DNA from: JBJELF01 sp051879015
GTDB lineage: Bacteria > Bacillota > Clostridia > Lachnospirales > Lachnospiraceae
Direction: 5' to 3'
NCBI GenBank assembly: GCA_051879015.1
Contig: JBJELF010000131.1
Coordinates: 1-8,884 of the forward strand
DNA length: 8,884 bases
Positions 1 to 5,044 of this stretch are shown here, piece after piece (positions within the stretch are counted from its first letter, which is position 1; every line of letters starts with the position of its first letter). The position numbers and the translations under genes were made by a program. The notes beneath the pieces were generated by a model that worked only from the letters and a program-made list of their open reading frames with translations, searched no databases and was not told the origin of the DNA.

Positions 1-1
1 G

Positions 2-577
2 TTGGAACATTATCTGGCTCATGTGGCGCTGTTCTCTAATTCGGATTTAGAAAATAAAGCAGATAAGGTAAAGATGATGACAGTCCATGCAGCAAAAGGT
101 CTGGAGTTTCCCTATTTATTTGTCTGTGGTTTGAATGAGGGCATTTTTCCGTCCAGCAAGGTAAAGAATTTGCCCTGCATGGAAGAAGAGCGAAGATTGG
201 CCTTTGTAGCAATGACGAGAGCAAAAAAAGCCTTATTTTTGACGGAGTCGGAGGGGCGCAATTTGGATGGTTCACCGCGATATCCCTCTCGATTTATCTT
301 GGATATTGATGAGAATCTGTTGGAATACACCACACCTCCAAATCAAGGGTTGATTAAGACAGCACGAAATATGATTCGGTTGTCGGACAAGTGGCTTGAT
401 AAGGAAGCGCAAAAAAGCACGTTCAAAGTGGGACAGCGGGTGAAACATAATATCTTTGGTGAGGGTATAGTGGTAGACATTGATTTACAGAAGGGAGCGC
501 ATATTGTAAAGTTTGACAAGATTGGGACGCCAAGAGCAATTTCCTTCAAGGCAAAGCTTGAGGCAGAGGAAACCTAA
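2..577 (+). CDS. UvrD/PcrA-family ATP-dependent DNA helicase, C-terminal fragment
   Basis: This is the last 191 codons of a superfamily 1 DNA helicase, and the reading frame is open through the left edge. Helicase motif V is visible near residues 26-44 (TVHAAKGLEFP, followed by GLNEGIFPS), and motif VI near residues 60-72 (EEERRLAFVAMTRAKK), with the arginine that contacts ATP. The C-terminus (residues about 140-185, starting FKVGQRVKHNIFGEG) resembles the Tudor-like tail of PcrA, which in Bacillus-type PcrA contacts RNA polymerase. UvrD/PcrA enzymes unwind DNA 3' to 5' in repair and in clearing stalled complexes. Clostridia carry several UvrD paralogues, so I call the family but not the gene. 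It points toward the prd genes (convergent), ends in TAA 45 bp from the prdE stop, and has no evident functional link to them. Confidence 0.9.
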   Translation: MEHYLAHVALFSNSDLENKADKVKMMTVHAAKGLEFPYLFVCGLNEGIFPSSKVKNLPCMEEERRLAFVAMTRAKKALFLTESEGRNLDGSPRYPSRFILDIDENLLEYTTPPNQGLIKTARNMIRLSDKWLDKEAQKSTFKVGQRVKHNIFGEGIVVDIDLQKGAHIVKFDKIGTPRAISFKAKLEAEET

Positions 578-612
578 ACTGTGTTGATTGATAGTATAAA
601 GAGAAATTTAGC

Positions 613-650
613 GAGGCAGAAATTATTTTTTCTGCCTCATTTTTAATTTT
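613..650. terminator. Hairpin terminator between the convergent helicase and prdE genes
   Basis: There is a perfect 10-bp stem (613-622 GAGGCAGAAA with 629-638 TTTCTGCCTC) and a 6-nt loop, followed on the + strand by ATTTTTAATTTT, which is a good intrinsic terminator for the helicase transcript. Read on the minus strand, the stem is followed only by GCTAAATTTCTCTTT, a weaker U-tract, so it probably also ends the prd transcript but less efficiently. The stem overlaps the last codons and the stop codon of prdE. Confidence 0.8.
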
Positions 651-1090
651 AAAAGTGCTGCCGCTTTTCTGGCATCCAAATAACTCATAGAGTTTTCTCC
701 AACTACGTTTGTCTCAATGCCTTCTGCACTTTTATTGATGTCTACAATGGTATCCATATATGGATTTGTGACAACAAAGGCTCCCTGCGTGCCGACAAAA
801 CTCATGCCGACTACAGGAATCCCACGGCTGCCAATCTGCTCGATGGTGTTGGCGAAGTCGATGTTGGAATTTCCCCAACTGTCAGCACTCACAATTGCTC
901 CATCAGCGCGCATGGCTTCTAAAAGCACGCCAATACGCTCTCCTGTAAAATATTTATTGGTATTATCTTGGGGAATGCCTGCAACGATAACTCCCAGACA
1001 GTCAAAATCTTCATCTGCGGACACCACTTGCAGGAGTGGGTCACGAAAATGTTGTAATGTAGTTTCTTTTGTTGATGGTCCAATGCCCAT
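623..1090 (-). CDS. prdE: PrdE, homologue of the PrdA small (pyruvoyl) chain
   Basis: This 155-residue protein is colinear with PrdA from the self-cleavage site onward. Its N-terminus MGIGPSTKE aligns with T-C-I-G-P-A-S-K-E of PrdA (residues 414-422), so Gly2 stands where PrdA has the cysteine that becomes pyruvoyl. Strong matches follow: GERIG..LEA, N..IDFA..IEQIG.RGI.VVGMSF, QGA.VV.N.YM and NKS..GIE. It ends about 45 residues before PrdA does. PrdE is known from prd clusters as a PrdA-related protein; its role is unproven and may be assembly or stabilisation of the reductase. It cannot form a pyruvoyl group at this site. The ATG start is supported by AAGGAG 11 nt upstream. It is separated from prdD by 116 nt that contain a promoter candidate. 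The alternative label is 'glycine/sarcosine/betaine reductase component B subunit family'. Confidence 0.92.
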   Translation of the reverse strand: MGIGPSTKETTLQHFRDPLLQVVSADEDFDCLGVIVAGIPQDNTNKYFTGERIGVLLEAMRADGAIVSADSWGNSNIDFANTIEQIGSRGIPVVGMSFVGTQGAFVVTNPYMDTIVDINKSAEGIETNVVGENSMSYLDARKAAALLKLKMRQKK

Positions 1091-1141
1091 GAAATATCAT
1101 ACTCCTTATATCATGTATTTCCGTTATCCCAAAGGGAAAAC

Positions 1142-1170
1142 AGTAAAATGTTAAAATATCAAAATGTCAA
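1142..1170 (-). promoter_or_regulatory. Candidate internal promoter for prdE
   Basis: Reading the minus strand, a perfect -35 TTGACA (1165-1170) is followed after 17 bp by TTTACT (1142-1147, four of six matches to TATAAT), about 50 nt before the prdE start. The element lies in the only gap longer than 100 nt inside the prdA-prdE run. It would allow prdE to be made independently of the rest of the operon. The region is AT-rich, so a chance match is possible. Confidence 0.45.
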
Positions 1171-1175
1171 AATCG
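1144..1175. repeat. Four tandem 8-bp units, (C/T)AAAATRY-like
   Basis: On the + strand the units are TAAAATGT, TAAAATAT, CAAAATGT and CAAAATCG, an exact 8-bp period for four copies. They overlap the candidate prdE promoter, covering its -35 box and spacer. The array could be a low-complexity accident or a repeated protein-binding site. Confidence 0.55.
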
Positions 1176-1206
1176 ATCCTTGCACTTAAAGTTGTATGCG
1201 GGATAT

Positions 1207-1992
1207 TTAGTACATGGCACGAATTGCTCCATCACGGTACTCATTTGGAGAGAGTACAATTGGTACTCCTGTGAAATCAATGATAGAACGACTCTGTTCA
1301 AAACCAGAAGGTTCCTGTCCTAAAAAGTGAGTGTCATACATGGCCCCTTGACCAGAAACAAGTTTGACAATGGCAACTTTTTTCTTGTTAGGGCGAATGA
1401 TATCTTGAAAAACATGAGATTCCGTACAATCTCTGGAAAATTTCTTTTTTAGTAAGGCACGAATTTCCTGGCAAAATAGGTCGCAGGCATGGTGAGCTGC
1501 ATCGGGGCCAGAGCGGGAAAAGCCTGTCTTGGCTTTTAAAATAACTTCAAATAAAATGATGAAATCTTCATCGGAAGGTGTACCGGCACGATTGAATGTT
1601 ACTTGTTCTCTTAAAATTCCATTGGAATTTCCAAAAGCACAGACTTGAGTTCCTTCCTCATCAACACCGGTCATCATTACATAAACGCCAGTTAGAGTAT
1701 GAGTGACACCCTCACCAATTTTTCCAGTGACTTTCGTGGAAATGGGTATAATATCCATAATAGAGTTGATGTAGATGTCATGCTGTGTTGGAGGCAGAAT
1801 ACGAATGTGGATTTTGGAGATGAGTTCACTGCTGTTTTGATAGTGGGAGGCAATTTCTTTAGGAATGGTCAAAGTCCAGTAATTTTTTTTGTTTAAATCT
1901 TCTTTCAGAGAGAATTTTTCGCTAAAAGAGACATTCGTGATGTGAAAGGAGCGAATGGTGAGCTGTCGCTGGATAATATCAGTATTTGCCAT
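1207..1992 (-). CDS. prdD: PrdD, homologue of the PrdA large-chain core
   Basis: This 261-residue protein aligns with PrdA residues about 165-414. Shared blocks include VMMTG.DE.G.Q...FG.S.G, R.GP.AAH.A.D...QEIR..LKK, KKKV..VK...GQGAM.D and VP..VSP.E..DG.I. The protein stops at RAMY, whose Tyr261 falls on PrdA Thr414, the last residue of the mature PrdA large chain. It lacks the PrdA N-terminal domain and the proline/alanine-rich linkers. PrdD is a known member of prd clusters without an established reaction; a complex with PrdE that mimics processed PrdA is my inference. I chose the ATG at 1990-1992 because AGAAGGA lies just upstream and the PrdA homology begins there. The frame is open further, to a TTG overlapping the prdB stop, but that stretch contains a hairpin and has no PrdA counterpart. 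Confidence 0.92.
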   Translation of the reverse strand: MANTDIIQRQLTIRSFHITNVSFSEKFSLKEDLNKKNYWTLTIPKEIASHYQNSSELISKIHIRILPPTQHDIYINSIMDIIPISTKVTGKIGEGVTHTLTGVYVMMTGVDEEGTQVCAFGNSNGILREQVTFNRAGTPSDEDFIILFEVILKAKTGFSRSGPDAAHHACDLFCQEIRALLKKKFSRDCTESHVFQDIIRPNKKKVAIVKLVSGQGAMYDTHFLGQEPSGFEQSRSIIDFTGVPIVLSPNEYRDGAIRAMY

Positions 1993-2041
1993 AAAATCCT
2001 TCTTTCCTGTTATGTTTATTTTGGGTTTCTTTACGAAAGAA

Positions 2042-2068
2042 GGCTGCTGCACAGAAAATGCAACAGCC
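2042..2068 (-). other. Hairpin between prdB and prdD
   Basis: On the minus strand GGCTGTTGCA (2059-2068) pairs with TGCAGCAGCC (2042-2051) across a 7-nt loop, giving 10 pairs including one G-U. It starts 10 nt after the prdB UGA stop and is followed by TTCTTTC, which is too weak for a typical terminator. Plausible roles are partial attenuation, an RNA processing or stability barrier that lowers prdD relative to prdA and prdB, or shielding of the prdB 3' end. Confidence 0.65.
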
Positions 2069-2078
2069 CCATAAGGTA

Positions 2079-2807
2079 TCAAACTTTTGCAATGTACTCG
2101 AAAGGAAGCGGAACAACCTGTCCTGGGGATTCCAAAATCTCCAACTGTTCAAGGGCAGCTTTTACAATCTCATACTGCATTTTAAAATCGTGAGGAGCGC
2201 CGGCATTTGCTCCCATAGGAACAAGGGGTGCTACCGCACGAGGGGTGCCAGTTTGCTTTACGACTGGCGGAAGAGCAGCGATAATGACGGTAGGAATACC
2301 AATTTGCTCTATTGCTCTCTGCACCAATACTGCAGAGCGGTGACATGTGCCTCAGCCAGCGGTGAGGATGACTGCGTCAACATGATGTTCTTTTAAAATA
2401 GAAGCAATGGCTGGTCCTGTTTCATTTTTGAACTTCTCTTGATTTCCACCGCCGCCCATGAATCCGATATGAACATCCGATACGGCACCGATGACGCCAT
2501 CTTTTGCTAACTGATGGAGTGGGTCGATAGGAAACATGCAGTTAATATCTTTGTTGACATCACTGTTGTCGTATCCACCGTGAGAAACCATCAATTCGCT
2601 GGAAGGCATATCATCTGTGACGAGACGATAGGTGAAATCGCCAGACAAATTAAAGCGCTTGTCTTTGTTGTGATGTACTCCGGCTGCAGTGGCAATGGCA
2701 ACGGTCATCTGATTCAATGGCTTGGTGACATTGGCCCATACTGGTGGAGGAGTAACTGGCACAAAAATTTCGGACTGAAGTCCTTCAAGTGCTTTGTAAT
2801 TACTCAT
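2079..2807 (-). CDS. prdB: D-proline reductase selenoprotein subunit PrdB (Sec at codon 152)
   Basis: PrdB is the selenocysteine subunit of D-proline reductase, which reduces D-proline to 5-aminovalerate. The gene is two open segments in one frame joined by a single TGA (2352-2354). Read as Sec, the protein has 242 residues with the active motif TAG-U152-GTC155-HRSAV, a U-x-x-C redox site. Upstream are blocks typical of the PrdB/GrdB family, including SHGGYDNSD and CMFPIDPLHQL near residues 75-100, and a glycine-rich FMGGGGNQEKF. A candidate bacterial SECIS hairpin follows the UGA at the right distance, and tRNA-Sec is encoded in the same operon, so this is recoding and not a frameshift or nonsense mutation. 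The ATG has AAGGAG 6 nt upstream. The gene ends with a second UGA, taken as the true stop because the family length is reached. It lies between the small downstream-of-prdA gene and prdD. Confidence 0.97.
2317..2337 (-). promoter_or_regulatory. Candidate bacterial SECIS element in prdB mRNA
   Basis: On the minus strand CTCTGCA (2331-2337) pairs perfectly with TGCAGAG (2317-2323) around the loop GTATTGG. The stem starts 15 nt after the UGA and the loop starts 22 nt after it. This fits the known bacterial SECIS pattern: a short hairpin directly 3' of the UGA, within the coding sequence, with a G in the first two loop positions. It would bind SelB carrying Sec-tRNA. Confidence 0.75.
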
Positions 2808-2840
2808 CTATATCTCCTTTCCTGACTTTGTAAAATTTAC

Positions 2841-3083
2841 TCAGTCATGTTTTTTAGCATTATGATTGTGAACATAAGTTTCATTAGGCTCTGAAGAGAG
2901 CTGTTCGATAAAACTCATGTTAAATCCAACTTCCTGACCAATTTGAATCGGGTAGTCAGTAATCAGCATACGGAGCGGAATTTTTAGGTAACCTAGACGA
3001 CCCTTTAGGTCAATGCCAACGGCACCATCGGAAACTTCCACAATAATTCCTTCCATATAAATTATCTTATCTCCATATTTCAT
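2841..3083 (-). CDS. Small conserved-position protein between prdA and prdB
   Basis: This is an 80-residue protein if it starts at the ATG at 3081-3083. A TTG seven codons earlier (3102-3104) is an alternative, but GGGAGAG at 3096-3102 suits the ATG better. The first 60 residues alternate hydrophobic and charged residues (for example IIYMEGIIVEV, GAVGIDLKGRLGYLKIP), which suggests a small beta barrel. The tail is polar and histidine-containing (HNHNAKKHD). It has no cysteine, signal peptide or membrane segment. I recall small proteins at this place in other clostridial prd clusters (CBO2463/CBO2479-type domain), but I cannot confirm the family. Its position, 27 nt after prdA and closely ahead of prdB, suggests a role in assembly, maturation or stability of the PrdA-PrdB complex, which is inference. 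Its UGA stop is treated as a stop: reading through adds only eleven codons. Confidence 0.78.
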   Translation of the reverse strand: MKYGDKIIYMEGIIVEVSDGAVGIDLKGRLGYLKIPLRMLITDYPIQIGQEVGFNMSFIEQLSSEPNETYVHNHNAKKHD

Positions 3084-3110
3084 TGTTTGCCATTTCTCTC
3101 CCAAATTATA

Positions 3111-4961
3111 TTAGGAGTATTTTTCCTTTCTCTTTTGGCTCATTGGAAGAGAGGTTTCGTTGAGTACAGGAGTGATTGGCTTTCCTGTGAAATTAGAAAC
3201 CAATTCCAGGTTATTATCCTTAACTTGTGGATTCCACTTGCGCTCGGCTGCCTTGACATTCTGTCCATCCATAGCTGCTTTCAGCATATAAATAGCACGA
3301 AGTGCATCCTCATGACAGAGAGTATTATTTCCCAGAACTTCGTTTTCAATACCACCCTCGGATTTGTTGTTGTCTACCATGTGAGTCATGTATTTGTTTC
3401 CGACAACTAATGCGCCCTGTTTTGCACAGAAGGACATACCAACTACAGAAATTCCACGCATACCAATCTGCTCAATATGGCTTGCAAAGTCAATATGGTT
3501 ATTTCCAAAGCCTTCGGTGGTAACAAATGCGCCATCTACATCCAAAGCTTCACAGGTCATACCGACACGCTTAGATACATAGAATTTTTCTGCGTTGATT
3601 TGAGGACTTCCAACCAAGAGGACACCGCAAAGGTCTAAATCTGGGTCAAATAAAGTTTCTAATACCAATGGTTCTCTCCAGTAATGGCGGGACATCTCCT
3701 TGGATGCAGGTCCGATACAGGTCAATGCATGGATACAGCCGTCTAAAAGCTCCAGTGGGGATACCATCACGGGAACATTGCCTAAGTCAACATTTGGCTT
3801 TGCACCGAGTACTCCTACAGGCTCCTGTGGAAGCAGCAGATTGTCATGCATAGCGCCTTGACCCATAATTTCCTTTACAACAACGACTTTTTTCTTGCCT
3901 GGGTGACGATATTGCTCAAAGGTTTCTTTGTTTACAATCAGAGATTCATCGGTCAGCTTCTTTAAAGCAGTACGAATTTCCTGAGTAATGACATCGGTGG
4001 CGGAGTGAGCGGCTAAAGGACCCGGACGCTCCATGTTAGTGCCTGCCTTGATGGTAACCTGAGTCTTGATGAAGATTTCACCCTTATCAGGACAACCAGG
4101 GCGACCCCACATAATGTTCTCGTCCAAGTAGCCTTCAGAGGAACCAAATTCTCCAATCTGCACACCATTTTCATCCGTACCAGTAACCATCATTACAACG
4201 CCGTCCAATACACGGGTGATGCCGCTGCCGACTTCACAATCCTTTTCTTTGGCAGCGATAGGCTGTACATCTAAGATAGTTTCGGAATAGGTATGATACA
4301 GCTCTGGGGTAATGATATCAATTTTTAAATCTAGAACCAGCTGCTGACTGGCGATGGCTTCTGCTTCAATACCTTCTCTGATATAGAGAACAGTTCCGTC
4401 AATCTTGGTTTCAGGTCCACGTTTTACTTCTGTAATTTTGTAGTGATGGCGTGTTAAGCTGCGAATCAGCTTGCTTTCAGGCTGCTTGGCTGGAGCAGAA
4501 GCCTCGGCAGCAGGTACGGTAGCGACTGGAAGGACAGCTCCGCTTTGTCCGATGGAACCAACAGGGACTTCGATATGAATATCTTTTCCCTCTCCAATGG
4601 AAATTTTCAGCACGCCGCCAGTTGGAAGGGGCTGAGCGATTTGCACTGGAGTAGCTGGTGTAGGAGCTGTCTCAGCTTCTGGAGCTTCTGCAGGAGTTTC
4701 ATTTTCTGGCTCTATCACATGGTCAATGAGTTCAGCGGTCAAAGGCGTGAGAGAGTCGCATGTTTTTGTAAGAGTAGCGCCCAGTACTTGCTCAATACGA
4801 AGGCAGTTGCTAAGGTTGAGTAGTCCAGAATCTACCAAATCGTCAAATATGGCAGGGTCTTCTAAATTGTGGGAGGAAAGGACCACGCCAGCCTCTGCGC
4901 GGCAGCATAGTACAGCAGGATCCTTTCGATGCATTCTTGCAGTTTCTTCGCTTATTGACAT
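3111..4961 (-). CDS. prdA: D-proline reductase proprotein PrdA (pyruvoyl precursor)
   Basis: PrdA is made as a proprotein that cleaves itself before a cysteine, which becomes the catalytic pyruvoyl group that binds D-proline. Here the site is ALT414-C415-IGPASKE (codon 415 at 3717-3719). Cleavage gives chains of 414 and 202 residues, matching the roughly 45 and 23 kDa subunits known from Clostridium sticklandii. Domains in order are an N-terminal region (1-84, with Cys19-Cys20), a Pro/Ala/Glu-rich linker (85-113), a short module GGVLKISIGEGKDIHIEVPV (115-134), a second Ala/Pro linker (135-164), the core shared with PrdD (165-414), the part shared with PrdE (415-570), and a 45-residue polar tail. 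The ATG start has an AGAGG ribosome binding site 8 nt upstream. The gene follows prdC after 83 nt that contain a hairpin. Function is in the cytoplasm, with PrdB. Confidence 0.97.
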   Translation of the reverse strand: MSISEETARMHRKDPAVLCCRAEAGVVLSSHNLEDPAIFDDLVDSGLLNLSNCLRIEQVLGATLTKTCDSLTPLTAELIDHVIEPENETPAEAPEAETAPTPATPVQIAQPLPTGGVLKISIGEGKDIHIEVPVGSIGQSGAVLPVATVPAAEASAPAKQPESKLIRSLTRHHYKITEVKRGPETKIDGTVLYIREGIEAEAIASQQLVLDLKIDIITPELYHTYSETILDVQPIAAKEKDCEVGSGITRVLDGVVMMVTGTDENGVQIGEFGSSEGYLDENIMWGRPGCPDKGEIFIKTQVTIKAGTNMERPGPLAAHSATDVITQEIRTALKKLTDESLIVNKETFEQYRHPGKKKVVVVKEIMGQGAMHDNLLLPQEPVGVLGAKPNVDLGNVPVMVSPLELLDGCIHALTCIGPASKEMSRHYWREPLVLETLFDPDLDLCGVLLVGSPQINAEKFYVSKRVGMTCEALDVDGAFVTTEGFGNNHIDFASHIEQIGMRGISVVGMSFCAKQGALVVGNKYMTHMVDNNKSEGGIENEVLGNNTLCHEDALRAIYMLKAAMDGQNVKAAERKWNPQVKDNNLELVSNFTGKPITPVLNETSLPMSQKRKEKYS

Positions 4962-4990
4962 AGTTTGTACCTCTTTTTTTTATTATGGAG

Positions 4991-5028
4991 ATGATTTCGA
5001 CGAAACATAGGATGGTTTGCGAAATCAT
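4991..5028 (-). promoter_or_regulatory. Inverted repeat in the prdC-prdA gap
   Basis: ATGATTTCG (5020-5028 on the minus strand) pairs perfectly with CGAAATCAT (4991-4999) around 20 nt that can form a further AAAC/GTTT stem. It lies about 30-65 nt before the prdA start and has no U-tract after it, so it is not an intrinsic terminator. It could be an operator, a leader structure controlling prdA, or an mRNA processing site that raises prdA and prdB over prdC. Confidence 0.6.
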
Positions 5029-5044
5029 TGCTTTTTCTTATTAA

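Noticed and set aside
717..1154. Plus-strand open frame of 145 codons opposite prdE
   Set aside because: It lies antisense to prdE, has no ribosome binding site or recognisable motif, and is explained by the codon pattern of the real gene.
1993..2082. Longer PrdD starting at a TTG overlapping the prdB stop
   Set aside because: It would put a 10-bp hairpin in the coding sequence, has no PrdA counterpart, and the ATG at 1990-1992 has its own ribosome binding site.
2058..2396. Plus-strand open frame of 112 codons opposite the prdB Sec region
   Set aside because: It is antisense to prdB, and its cysteine-rich, basic translation has no domain signature.
2841..2843. UGA at the end of the small gene between prdA and prdB read as selenocysteine
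   Set aside because: Readthrough gives only eleven more codons and runs through the prdB ribosome binding site; I see no SECIS-like hairpin and no redox motif.
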